Source of the DNA: JBAZHE01 sp041652555
Lineage (GTDB): Bacteria > Patescibacteriota > Patescibacteriia > Patescibacteriales > WJLG01
Assembly: GCA_041652555.1 (NCBI GenBank)
Contig: JBAZHE010000028.1
Span: 1-13,349 of the forward strand
Direction: 5' to 3'
DNA length: 13,349 bases
Under the pieces are notes generated by a model. That model was not told where the DNA came from. It searched no databases and saw only the letters and a list, made by a program, of their open reading frames with translations. Every line of letters begins with the position of its first letter. The stretch's first letter is position 1. Below are positions 1 through 6,049 of the stretch, piece by piece. Both the position numbers and the translations under genes were made by a program.

Positions 1-1
1 C

Positions 2-79
2 TTTTTTCGTCCTGCCTTTGGCAGGCCGGTTCTTGATTTGTGGATTAAATTCGGCAGGGTGATCTCAAAAGTTCGCTGA
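2..79 (+). CDS. C-terminal fragment of an upstream gene (partial, 5' end outside window)
   Basis: An open frame enters from the left edge and stops at TGA 77-79, giving 25 residues that read FFRPAFGRPVLDLW...ISKVR. The mix of hydrophobic, Gly and basic residues looks protein-like, and a strong intrinsic terminator starts about 20 bases after the stop, as expected at the end of a transcription unit. A perfect 6-bp palindrome (CCTGCC-ttt-GGCAGG, 11-25) lies inside it. I do not recognise the family. The fragment is too short to exclude a chance open frame. Confidence 0.35.
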   Translation, partial: FFRPAFGRPVLDLWIKFGRVISKVR

Positions 80-99
80 AATTTTTTTTGGGGAGCAAT

Positions 100-136
100 T
101 ATAATAAAAATAACGCTAAAATTGGCGTTATTTTTT
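100..136 (+). terminator. Intrinsic terminator of the upstream unit
   Basis: The 10-bp perfect stem AAAATAACGC / GCGTTATTTT (arms ending at 116 and starting at 125) has an 8-nt loop and is followed by T6 at 131-136. Flanking A/T tracts extend the pairing, so it may work in both directions. It separates the upstream gene from the RiPP-like operon. Confidence 0.85.
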
Positions 137-166
137 ATTATATCGGTAACTGAAATATTGACAAGG

Positions 167-195
167 TTGACATTTTATTATTTTAAGGTTATTAT
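167..195 (+). promoter_or_regulatory. Sigma-70-type promoter of the RiPP-like operon
   Basis: A perfect -35 TTGACA (167-172) is separated by exactly 17 bp from a good -10 TATTAT (190-195). A second TTGACA lies at 158-163. Transcription should start near 202, leaving about a 60-nt leader before the first precursor gene. This is the only consensus two-box promoter I see in the window. Most other genes have only an extended or isolated -10. Confidence 0.75.
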
Positions 196-263
196 TCTTA
201 CAAGGCGAAATTTATAAATTATTTTAAGTGTACCTTAACATTATTAGAGAGGAGGTGAAAAAT

Positions 264-455
264 ATGACTAAGCTCTCTTTATTTAATTTTTGGAGCAAGC
301 GCGTGAGTAAAGGCGTCGCCCATTCTGCTCAAGCAGTCCTTCGTCCCGGCGCTCTGATTGCGAATAGTAAAAATGTCCAATCAGGGTCTTGCGGTCAAGG
401 ATCTTGCAATTGCGGCGGTAGCTGTAACGGCGAGTGTGGGGGAGAAAGTGAATAG
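264..455 (+). CDS. Gly/Cys-rich RiPP-like precursor peptide A
   Basis: This gene encodes a 63-aa peptide that is probably the substrate of the radical SAM enzyme two genes downstream. Residues 1-36 are basic and amphipathic (F7-N8-F9-W10, V14, H20-S-A-Q23, V25) and look like a leader. Residues 40-63 are Ser/Gly/Asn/Cys-rich with five cysteines (C43, C48, C50, C54, C58) and look like the core. I chose ATG 264 because AGGAGGTG lies at 250-257 and because it makes the peptide align without gaps to paralogue B from residue 1 through V25. The frame is open back to GTG 228, but that start has no SD. No signal peptide or transmembrane segment is visible. RiPP precursor is inferred from architecture; another Cys-rich metal-binding peptide is the main alternative. 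Confidence 0.8.
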   Translation: MTKLSLFNFWSKRVSKGVAHSAQAVLRPGALIANSKNVQSGSCGQGSCNCGGSCNGECGGESE

Positions 456-465
456 TTTGTTCTGT

Positions 466-495
466 GGTTGGAGAGAGCAATGCTTCTCTCTAACC
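466..495 (+). other. Stem-loop between the two precursor genes
   Basis: GGTTGGAGAGAG (466-477) pairs fully with TTCTCTCTAACC (484-495), using two G-U pairs, around a 6-nt loop CAATGC. It starts 10 nt after the TAG of precursor A and ends 38 nt before the ATG of precursor B. Only a broken T run follows, so it is more likely a partial terminator, an mRNA-stabilising stem or a processing site than a full terminator. The in-frame ATG at 480 sits in its loop. Confidence 0.6.
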
Positions 496-533
496 TTCTT
501 TGTTCAAGATTTTTTCATAGAGAGGGATTGATT

Positions 534-734
534 ATGCGTAATCTATTGAGATTTAATTACTGGAGAAGAAAAGTAAAAAAAGTTATTGTTCATAGCGCTC
601 AAAGCGTTATGGGGCGTAAATTACCGAGCGTAAAAGAAGGAAATAATTCTTGCGGTGGCAATAGCTGTGGCGGGGAAGGTGGCGGTAATTGCAGTAGCTC
701 GCCAGGATGTAATTGTGGTGGCGACGGGGATTAG
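534..734 (+). CDS. Gly/Cys-rich RiPP-like precursor peptide B
   Basis: This gene encodes a 66-aa paralogue of precursor A. Residues 1-26 align position for position with A (F7-N8-Y9-W10, V14, K16, H20-S-A-Q23, V25), while the C-terminal half differs in order but keeps the composition: Gly/Asn/Ser with five cysteines (C40, C45, C53, C59, C61) and an acidic GDGD end. ATG 534 is preferred for its SD (AGAGGG 521-526) and for the alignment. The frame is open upstream to the TAG of A, with another ATG at 480 inside a hairpin loop. Strong leader conservation with a variable core is typical of paired RiPP precursors. The product is probably modified by the enzyme encoded 30 nt downstream. Confidence 0.8.
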   Translation: MRNLLRFNYWRRKVKKVIVHSAQSVMGRKLPSVKEGNNSCGGNSCGGEGGGNCSSSPGCNCGGDGD

Positions 735-764
735 ATTTCAAATTTTAAAAGTGGGAGGTGAATA

Positions 765-1787
765 ATGAATAGAAGTTTTGGTCTTCAATGGCATTTAACA
801 AATGAATGTGACCAACGATGTCGGCATTGTTATATCTGGCAGAAATACGAGAAAGAGGGTCTTCGTAAAACACCATCTTTAGTTCAGGCCAAAAGAATTA
901 TTAATGATTTTATTGGTTTTTGCGATGAGATGGATGTGTTTCCCACCTTTTCAATTACTGGCGGAGATCCATTGCTTTATTCTGGGGTGTGGGAAGTATT
1001 GGCAGCGATAAAAGAAAGAGGCTTTGGGTTCACTATTCTGGGCAACCCCTTTCATTTAACGAGTGAAAACTTGAGTCGGCTTAAAGATCTTGGGTGCGCC
1101 AATTATCAAATGTCGCTTGATGGTCTGATAAAGACGCATGATCAAATGAGAAAGCCTGGATCGTTTGACGCAACAGTGAAAGCGCTTCCTCTTTTGCATC
1201 AATATGGCATAAGAAGCATGATAATGAGCACTGTTTCGCTTCTGAATTATCAGGAAATCGCAAATGTTGCCGAACTTTGTGTTGAAAATGGCGTTGGTAA
1301 TTTTGCTTTTGCGCGATATTGCCCAACACGTGGAGATACGCAATACAATATGTCGCCCGTTTTGTATCGTCAGTTTTTAGCTCAGATGTGGAAAGTGTAC
1401 GATAGGTTGATTGAAGGGGGTACAAAATTCTCTTTAAAAGATCATTTATGGAAAGCTTACCTTTATGAAGAAGGTCTTTTTAAACTGAGTGAAGAAAAAG
1501 GACTCATAATTGATGGATGCCACTGTGGCATTTCGCACATGACTTTGCTTCCAAATGGAACTGTTTATGCCTGTCGGAGGTTTGAAAGTCAGGTCGGCGA
1601 CATAAGCAATCAGAGTTTTAAAGAAATATTTTTATCTCCCAAAATGGATAATTATCGGTGTGTTGAAAGACTTGATGGTTGTAGGGGTTGCGAGTTATTT
1701 CAGTATTGTCGTGGTTGTCATGCCGTAGCAGCTGGAACATCTGGTAGCTTTTTTGATAAAGATCCGCAATGTTGGCGGTGTCAATAG
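765..1787 (+). CDS. Radical SAM/SPASM peptide-modifying enzyme (putative RiPP maturase)
   Basis: This is a 340-aa enzyme. C15-x3-C19-x2-C22, followed by an aromatic residue (Y23), binds the radical SAM [4Fe-4S] cluster. G66-G67-D68-P69 is the SAM-contacting 'GGE/DP' motif, and a SLDG strand motif lies near 117-120. The C-terminal SPASM-type region has ten cysteines (C252, C254, C270, C299, C306, C309, C315, C318, C336, C339) around 'LLPNGTVYAC' and 'VGDI', enough for two auxiliary Fe-S clusters. SPASM proteins include sactipeptide and ranthipeptide thioether synthases, PqqE, mycofactocin enzymes and sulfatase maturases. With two Cys-rich peptides directly upstream, thioether or another C-alpha/C-beta modification of the peptides is the best guess, but the chemistry cannot be read from sequence. 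The start has a GGGAGGTG SD at 753-760. No leader-binding RRE domain, transporter or protease gene is in the operon. Confidence 0.9.
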   Translation: MNRSFGLQWHLTNECDQRCRHCYIWQKYEKEGLRKTPSLVQAKRIINDFIGFCDEMDVFPTFSITGGDPLLYSGVWEVLAAIKERGFGFTILGNPFHLTSENLSRLKDLGCANYQMSLDGLIKTHDQMRKPGSFDATVKALPLLHQYGIRSMIMSTVSLLNYQEIANVAELCVENGVGNFAFARYCPTRGDTQYNMSPVLYRQFLAQMWKVYDRLIEGGTKFSLKDHLWKAYLYEEGLFKLSEEKGLIIDGCHCGISHMTLLPNGTVYACRRFESQVGDISNQSFKEIFLSPKMDNYRCVERLDGCRGCELFQYCRGCHAVAAGTSGSFFDKDPQCWRCQ

Positions 1788-1792
1788 GTTCG

Positions 1793-1824
1793 GCGATAGT
1801 CAATGTTTGACTATCGCTTTTTTT
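1793..1824 (+). terminator. Intrinsic terminator closing the RiPP-like operon
   Basis: The perfect 11-bp stem GCGATAGTCAA (1793-1803) / TTGACTATCGC (1807-1817) has a 3-nt loop and is followed by T7 (1818-1824). It lies 5 nt after the radical SAM stop codon and isolates the operon from the methyltransferase gene. Confidence 0.9.
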
Positions 1825-1834
1825 ATGTTTTAGG

Positions 1835-1840
1835 TATAAT
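1835..1840 (+). promoter_or_regulatory. -10 box for a probably leaderless methyltransferase mRNA
   Basis: A perfect TATAAT ends 6 nt before ATG 1847, so the expected transcription start is the A of the start codon. No Shine-Dalgarno fits between them. No convincing -35 box is visible, because the region overlaps the preceding terminator. Confidence 0.6.
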
Positions 1841-1846
1841 AAAATT

Positions 1847-2455
1847 ATGGAGTATAATGTTTTATATAAAAATAATAAGAGCGTTTGGGGTGATAGGCCA
1901 AACGCGCTTTTGCAACAAGTTTATAGTAAAGTTGGAAGTCCAGCTGAGTTTTTAGATTTGGGTTGTGGTCAGGGGAGGGATTCTTTGTTTATGTTAAAAA
2001 ATTGTTTTTCTGTTACAGCGGTAGATAAGTCGCAAGAGGGGCTTAATAATATTTCTGAACAAGTAAAAAAACACGGATTGCCATTAGACAATATTGCTTT
2101 AGTGCATCAAGAAGTTAAGGATTTTAGCATTGAAAAAGATAAATTTTCAATTATTAATGCTTTTAATGTTTTGCAGTTTTTGATTAAAGTTAATGCATTA
2201 TTGGTTATTAAAAATATTAAGGAGGTTTTAATTTCTGGCGGTTATGTGATAATTTCTGGTTTCATTGATTCCGATCCTTTGTTTTTTAAAAATAATCAGA
2301 ATAATGGATTTTTCAAGAAAGGGGAGCTTAAAAGTTTATTTTCTGATTTTAAAATTATTTTATACGAAGAGAAAACAGTTGATGATCCTGGACATCCTGG
2401 TTGGTTGGAACCGCATCAGCATTTTGTTGTTAAAATGATTGCGCAAAAAAATTAA
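1847..2455 (+). CDS. Class I SAM-dependent methyltransferase (TehB-like)
   Basis: This is a 202-aa Rossmann-fold methyltransferase. Motif I is F35-L-D-L-G-C-G-Q-G-R44, followed by the acidic ribose-binding strand end 'VTAVDKS' near 55-61 and the motif IV-like 'FSIINAFNVLQF' around 101-112. An N-terminal 'W14-G-D-R-P' segment resembles the TehB/tellurite-resistance-type group of small-molecule methyltransferases. The acceptor substrate cannot be told from sequence. The gene has its own promoter after the RiPP operon terminator and no SD, so a role in modifying the Cys-rich peptides is possible by proximity only. Codon use is strongly A+T-rich, like the following M3 gene. Confidence 0.85.
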   Translation: MEYNVLYKNNKSVWGDRPNALLQQVYSKVGSPAEFLDLGCGQGRDSLFMLKNCFSVTAVDKSQEGLNNISEQVKKHGLPLDNIALVHQEVKDFSIEKDKFSIINAFNVLQFLIKVNALLVIKNIKEVLISGGYVIISGFIDSDPLFFKNNQNNGFFKKGELKSLFSDFKIILYEEKTVDDPGHPGWLEPHQHFVVKMIAQKN

Positions 2456-2528
2456 ACTTTGCTTTTATTTTGTCTAAATTAGGCAAATGGTTGTTGTTTT
2501 TAAATAGTAAATAAAAATAACACAATTG

Positions 2529-2537
2529 TGCTATATC
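2529..2537 (+). promoter_or_regulatory. Extended -10 promoter of candidate small RNA 1
   Basis: TGC-TATATC is an extended -10 of the TGCTAT type seen before several genes in this window. The expected start (near 2544) lies at the 5' edge of the conserved 29-nt motif. No clear -35 box is present. Confidence 0.4.
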
Positions 2538-2538
2538 C

Positions 2539-2602
2539 TGGTTCTGACTTCGTCCGTGACCCCGAGCAACGTAGGATAAAAGACGCAAAAGCGTCTCTTT
2601 TT
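2539..2602 (+). ncRNA. Candidate short RNA or leader element, copy 1
   Basis: A 29-nt block at 2539-2567 (TGGTTCT then ACTTCGTCCG, ending GACCCCGAGC) recurs at 6273-6301 with 27 of 29 identical bases. In both copies a -10-like box lies directly upstream and an intrinsic terminator 13-15 nt downstream. TATCCT (2534-2539) could also pair with AGGATA (2573-2578), closing this copy. The unit is either a stand-alone RNA of about 60 nt or a terminating leader of the M3 gene. I do not recognise it as a known RNA family; the call rests on the repeat and its layout. Confidence 0.45.
2581..2602 (+). terminator. Terminator after conserved motif copy 1
   Basis: AGACGC (2581-2586) / GCGTCT (2591-2596) form a 6-bp stem with an AAAA loop, followed by CTTTTT. 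It lies between the methyltransferase and M3 genes and closes the candidate short RNA. Confidence 0.7.
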
Positions 2603-2655
2603 CTTTGGTTTGAAAATATTATTCTTTATTTTTTGTATTTTTTACTATTTTGAGA

Positions 2656-2674
2656 TATTATTTAAGGATAAAAT
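2656..2674 (+). promoter_or_regulatory. -10 candidates for the M3 peptidase gene
   Basis: TATTAT (2656-2661) would give a leader of about 22 nt before ATG 2691. TAAAAT (2669-2674) ends exactly 6 nt before another ATG at 2681, which opens only a 7-residue frame (2681-2704) overlapping the real start. No SD precedes either ATG. Confidence 0.4.
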
Positions 2675-2690
2675 ATTTAAATGACTGAAT

Positions 2691-4487
2691 ATGCCAAAAA
2701 TTAAAAAAAGAAGCGAGGTTAAGGAATTTGATAAGTGGGATTTGTCTTTAATGTATGCCAATGAAAAAGCTTGGGATGATAGTTTTAGCAATGTTAAAAA
2801 GCAAATTGGTAAGATAGAAAAAATGAGCGATAAATTTTCTACAAAAGAAGATATTTTTTCTTGCTTAAATTTTTATTTTTCTTTAAGGCAAAATGTTCAC
2901 AAGTTGCATTCTTATGCTCGAAAGAGATTTGATGAAGATGTGTCAAATAGCAAAAGCAATATTCGTTTAAATAGTGCTAATGATTTAAATGATTTATTTC
3001 AAGAAAAAACAGTCTTTATTTATACTTCACTAAGCGGAAAAACCGATGATTTTTTAAACGTAATTTTGAAAGATAAGAATTTTAAAAATTACATATTTTT
3101 TATTAAAAAAATAATTCGCGAAAAAAAGCATTTGCTTTCAGACGCGGAAGAAAAGATTTTAGCAAAACTAGGAGGCGTGGGAGATTACTCGTATAATATT
3201 TTCGGGAAAATTAATAATAGCGATTTTAAATTTCCCGATGTTAAAAAAAATGGTAAGAAAATCGAGCTTAATCATTCTAGTTTTATAGCCCTATTACAAG
3301 ATGAGGATAGGGGATTAAGAAAAGATGCAATGCAGAAAATGTTTCAGCCATACAAAGAGTTTAGGGAAACTTTAAGTCAAAATCTTTTTCAGCATATAAA
3401 AAATAATGTCACTTTTTCCAATATTAGAAAATATGATTCAGCTATTGGAAGTTTTTCTTTTGGCGATGATTTAAAGCCATTGGTTTATGAGAACTTGTTC
3501 AAAGAAGTTGATAAAAATCTTCATCTGCTTCAACGATATTATAAGCTTAGAAAAAAGATTTTATTTTATGACAAGTTGTATTGGCACGACCTTAATGTAT
3601 CACTGGTAAAGAATGTAAATAAAAAAATAAGTTATGAAAAGGCTGTTGATTTGGTTTTAGAGTCTTTAAAGTTTTTAGGTGATGATTATATTAAAGCGTC
3701 TAATATAGCTTTGAAAAAAGAAAGATGGGTAGATAAATATCCAAACACGGGCAAGAGGTCGGGGGCTTATTCAAGTTTTGACTACAAAATTCCAGCCTAT
3801 ATTTTAATGAATTTTAATGAAACATTAGACTCCGCAAGCACCTTGGCACACGAGCTGGGACACTCAATGCATACTTATTTTTCGTATTCCAACAATCATT
3901 ACAGTAATTACAGCTATCCTATTTTTTTGGCTGAAATCGCCTCTACTTTTAATAAACAAGCTTTATCTGATTATTTATTAAAGAATGGTGATAAAAAAAC
4001 CAAACTTTATATTATTGACCAGGAATTAAAGAAAATCAGACAAACCTTTTTTAAACAATCAATGTTTGCCGAATTTGAGAAGAAAATTTATGATTATGTG
4101 CAGAATGGAGGAATGCTTACAGCTGATTTTTTAGAAAAAGAATATTATGCTATAAACAAAAAATATTATGGGGAGGGCGTAGAACTCGATGAATTAGTAG
4201 CTTCTGAATGGTCGAGAATACCACATTTCTTTTATAATTTTTATGTTTATAAATACGCCACGGGTTTAGCCATTTCTAATTATTTTTTTGAGAGCGTGAA
4301 AAACGGTGGACAAAAGGAGTTGGATAATTATTTAAATCTATTGAAGTCCGGCGGTTCGGATTTTCCGGCTAACTTACTGAAGAAGAGCGGACTGGATATC
4401 TACAATCCAGGTTATTTAAAAGTGCTAATGAAAAAATTTGAATCCTTGCTTGATGAGTTTGAGAAAGAAGTAAAGACTATAAATTAA
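2691..4487 (+). CDS. pepF: M3-family metallopeptidase, oligoendopeptidase F type
   Basis: A 598-aa cytosolic zinc peptidase that cleaves short peptides. The zinc motif H387-E388-L-G-H391 lies in 'TLAHELGHSMH', and the third ligand is probably E415 in 'FLAEIASTFN', 24 residues after H391 as in M3 enzymes. The N-terminal 'F-D-K-W-D-L-S-L-M-Y' segment and the helical region to about 200 fit the PepF N-domain, and the length is normal for the family. No signal peptide is present. ATG 2691 is the only start compatible with the family N-terminus; no SD is visible. A small membrane-protein gene follows after 15 nt and may be co-transcribed. The likely role is recycling of peptides in an auxotrophic cell. 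It is A+T-rich and Lys-rich throughout. Confidence 0.93.
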   Translation: MPKIKKRSEVKEFDKWDLSLMYANEKAWDDSFSNVKKQIGKIEKMSDKFSTKEDIFSCLNFYFSLRQNVHKLHSYARKRFDEDVSNSKSNIRLNSANDLNDLFQEKTVFIYTSLSGKTDDFLNVILKDKNFKNYIFFIKKIIREKKHLLSDAEEKILAKLGGVGDYSYNIFGKINNSDFKFPDVKKNGKKIELNHSSFIALLQDEDRGLRKDAMQKMFQPYKEFRETLSQNLFQHIKNNVTFSNIRKYDSAIGSFSFGDDLKPLVYENLFKEVDKNLHLLQRYYKLRKKILFYDKLYWHDLNVSLVKNVNKKISYEKAVDLVLESLKFLGDDYIKASNIALKKERWVDKYPNTGKRSGAYSSFDYKIPAYILMNFNETLDSASTLAHELGHSMHTYFSYSNNHYSNYSYPIFLAEIASTFNKQALSDYLLKNGDKKTKLYIIDQELKKIRQTFFKQSMFAEFEKKIYDYVQNGGMLTADFLEKEYYAINKKYYGEGVELDELVASEWSRIPHFFYNFYVYKYATGLAISNYFFESVKNGGQKELDNYLNLLKSGGSDFPANLLKKSGLDIYNPGYLKVLMKKFESLLDEFEKEVKTIN

Positions 4488-4502
4488 TAATCCTAGTTTT
4501 TT

Positions 4503-4748
4503 ATGTTTAAAAAAATAGCTCTTGTAATATCGCTTGTTATGTTGACTCTGTTTCTATCTGTGAACGGACTTTTTTATATGGCTGGATACGGCGGTGGCAA
4601 TTGCGATGTTACCGGCAAGGATTGTAGTTGTTTTTGCTGTCATATGTTCGGCTTGCGCGGCTATGAATCTTGCGGCGATTTCGGTTTGTTAATGGGTGCT
4701 GTTATTGGTATCGCAATATCTTTTATTATTCTTAGAAAAATAAAATAA
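4503..4748 (+). CDS. Small Cys-rich membrane protein, unknown function
   Basis: This is an 81-aa protein with two hydrophobic helices (about 5-25 and 60-77) joined by a loop holding six cysteines (C34, C41, C43, C45, C46, C57), H47 and a Gly run. The K3-K4 N-terminus and the R78-K81 C-terminus are both basic, so by the positive-inside rule both ends are cytoplasmic and the Cys loop is exported. A loop like this suggests disulfides or metal binding. I do not recognise a family. It lies 15 nt after the M3 peptidase gene with no promoter of its own that I can see. It has no SD, and the next hairpin follows within 20 nt of the stop. Confidence 0.65.
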   Translation: MFKKIALVISLVMLTLFLSVNGLFYMAGYGGGNCDVTGKDCSCFCCHMFGLRGYESCGDFGLLMGAVIGIAISFIILRKIK

Positions 4749-4760
4749 TTTTCCGCAATC

Positions 4761-4793
4761 AAAAAAAACTGCAGCTTGTTGGACTGCGGTTTT
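4761..4793. terminator. Bidirectional terminator between convergent genes
   Basis: AAACTGCAG (4766-4774) / CTGCGGTTT (4784-4792) form a 9-bp stem around a 9-nt loop. On the minus strand it is followed by T8 (complement of A8 at 4761-4768), so it ends the membrane-protein unit at 4826 well. On the plus strand only TTTT follows, a weaker end for the 4503 gene. Confidence 0.65.
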
Positions 4794-4825
4794 AGTAGTG
4801 TAAAAGTCTTTTTAGCCCCAACCTT

Positions 4826-5251
4826 TTATTGTATAATTTTTTTATACAAAAAGTAGGAAAAAAGAAATAAGAAAAAAGAAGATGACAGAGAAAATACAAA
4901 ACTCGGGGATTGTCCAAATTCAACAAGCCAAACACTGTCAAAATAATAATACAAAAAGAATAAAATTGCTAAACCGGCGCTTATTATTATGTTTAGTTTA
5001 TTTTTTTTAAAAATAAACCAAATTAACAGCAAAAGACATCCAATAGATAGTCCTAAAAATATTTTTTGAGTACTTTCTCTGTGAGCAACAAAAGTTTGGG
5101 AAATTACTTGTTGCTCCTCTTTAATACAAGAGCCACCACAAACATTTCCCCAAAATGGAGCTGGGTTGGTTAATTGAACAAGATTAATACTCCCAAAAAA
5201 CAATAAAACAGGTAATAAAATTATAAGTATTTTTTTATTTTTTATATACAT
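4826..5251 (-). CDS. Four-helix membrane protein, unknown function
   Basis: This is a 141-aa protein with predicted membrane helices at about 8-26, 64-81, 88-104 and 116-136. The loop between helices 1 and 2 (27-63) is polar and holds a C38-G-G-S-C42 pair, so it may carry a disulfide if it faces outside. The C-terminus is lysine-containing. No family is recognised. The gene lies 52 nt downstream of the lipoprotein gene on the same strand, with a stem-loop in the gap, so the two may form a unit. TATACT/TTATAC sits only 2-3 nt before the ATG, too close to be an ordinary promoter for this start. No SD is present. Confidence 0.6.
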   Translation of the reverse strand: MYIKNKKILIILLPVLLFFGSINLVQLTNPAPFWGNVCGGSCIKEEQQVISQTFVAHRESTQKIFLGLSIGCLLLLIWFIFKKNKLNIIISAGLAILFFLYYYFDSVWLVEFGQSPSFVFSLSSSFFLFLFSYFLYKKIIQ

Positions 5252-5260
5252 ATAGTATAA

Positions 5261-5291
5261 GCAGGAAAATGCAATTTTAGCATTTCCCCGC
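5261..5291 (-). other. Intercistronic stem-loop in the minus-strand transcript
   Basis: Read on the minus strand, GCGGGGAAATGC (5291-5280) pairs over all 12 positions with GCATTTTCCTGC (5272-5261) around a 7-nt loop, using two G-U pairs. On the plus strand the same two positions are A-C mismatches, so the structure favours the minus-strand RNA. It ends 9 nt before the start codon of the membrane protein and has no T run, which argues for processing, stability or translational control over termination. Confidence 0.5.
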
Positions 5292-5303
5292 TTTTCAAAG
5301 TTA

Positions 5304-5948
5304 TTACTCCAGGCTAACAGAATAAAATACTTCAGTAGATGTCCAGCCGATAGCTCTTAATCCCCAGTAATAAACACCATCAATAAATACTTGGTATTTA
5401 TTATTTCCATTAGACCAAACCATCCAATTCCTAACATAGCCAGACCATGGTACGGTAGTTCTTACTATGGGATAATTATTAACTTGATCACATTGAAACC
5501 ATGCAACTACATGATCCTCTCCTGGGTTATTTGGATCATTCCACCTGGAATTACTTGCGTAAATATAGCAATCACACAGTACTTTAGTTTTATTAACCCT
5601 ATTATTTTTACCAGAAGCGTCAAGAATCTTTGTGAAAGAAAAATCTTTACATTTAAGATTATTTCGATTATTATCAAAATAAGCATAAACGTTTTCATCC
5701 TCCACATTATTTAAGTCCGCGACTGAAATAAAAATATCCGCAATATTATCAGAAGTCAGCGCCATCGCATCAAGTTTTTCACCAGAAATAGAGTTATCAA
5801 CTATTTGTTTAGCAATGGCACTGCAATCAACTTTTGATATTTGAGATTTTTCATTTGAGGAAACAACAGAATTGTCACTACAGCTAATAAAACTAGCGAG
5901 AATCATTGAAACACCAAGAACAGCCAATAGACTAGTAATTTTTTTCAT
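5304..5948 (-). CDS. Predicted secreted lipoprotein, unknown function
   Basis: This is a 214-aa protein when started at ATG 5948. A TTG three codons upstream is possible but less likely. It has a K-rich N-terminus, a hydrophobic stretch and 'SFISC' at residues 19-23, a near-consensus lipobox, then a Ser/Asn-rich linker. That predicts lipid anchoring and export. The mature part has an acidic helical-looking section and then an aromatic section with many Trp, Tyr and Asn residues from about residue 130 and a C-D-C pair near 125. It may be a small beta-rich binding domain. I do not recognise the family. The gene lies upstream of the membrane protein at 4826. Its upstream region is an unusually long leader with a putative internal promoter at 6015-6020. 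Confidence 0.65.
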   Translation of the reverse strand: MKKITSLLAVLGVSMILASFISCSDNSVVSSNEKSQISKVDCSAIAKQIVDNSISGEKLDAMALTSDNIADIFISVADLNNVEDENVYAYFDNNRNNLKCKDFSFTKILDASGKNNRVNKTKVLCDCYIYASNSRWNDPNNPGEDHVVAWFQCDQVNNYPIVRTTVPWSGYVRNWMVWSNGNNKYQVFIDGVYYWGLRAIGWTSTEVFYSVSLE

Positions 5949-6014
5949 CTTGCCCAACTTTCTTGTTTTTGATAGAAGATTAGCCTAAGTTTTGGTTTGC
6001 GTATTTACTTTTTT

Positions 6015-6020
6015 ATTATA
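6015..6020 (-). promoter_or_regulatory. Proximal -10 box for the lipoprotein gene
   Basis: TATAAT reads on the minus strand about 65 nt before ATG 5948. A TTGTTA lies 15 bp upstream of it and a TATTGT 17 bp upstream, neither a strong -35. The site is set in an A/T-rich stretch, so it is only moderately convincing. Confidence 0.4.
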
Positions 6021-6049
6021 TTAGATTTTTATGATTAACAATAAAAAAG

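Noticed and set aside
11..25. CCTGCC-ttt-GGCAGG palindrome as a mobile-element end
   Set aside because: Only one full copy is visible and no transposase or target-site duplication is present. It lies in a probable coding end, so it was not called.
1056..1425. Two antisense ORFs inside the radical SAM gene
   Set aside because: They overlap a strongly supported enzyme gene, have no SD or promoter of their own and read as low-quality sequence.
1847..2455. Methyltransferase as a third RiPP-tailoring gene
   Set aside because: A strong terminator and a separate promoter divide it from the operon, and its SD-free start and composition resemble the following genes instead.
2539..2567. Conserved 29-nt block as a tRNA gene or tRNA piece
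   Set aside because: The GGTTC-like start suggests a T-arm, but there is no cloverleaf, anticodon arm or CCA-bearing acceptor stem, and copy 2 lacks the flanking TATCCT/AGGATA pairing.
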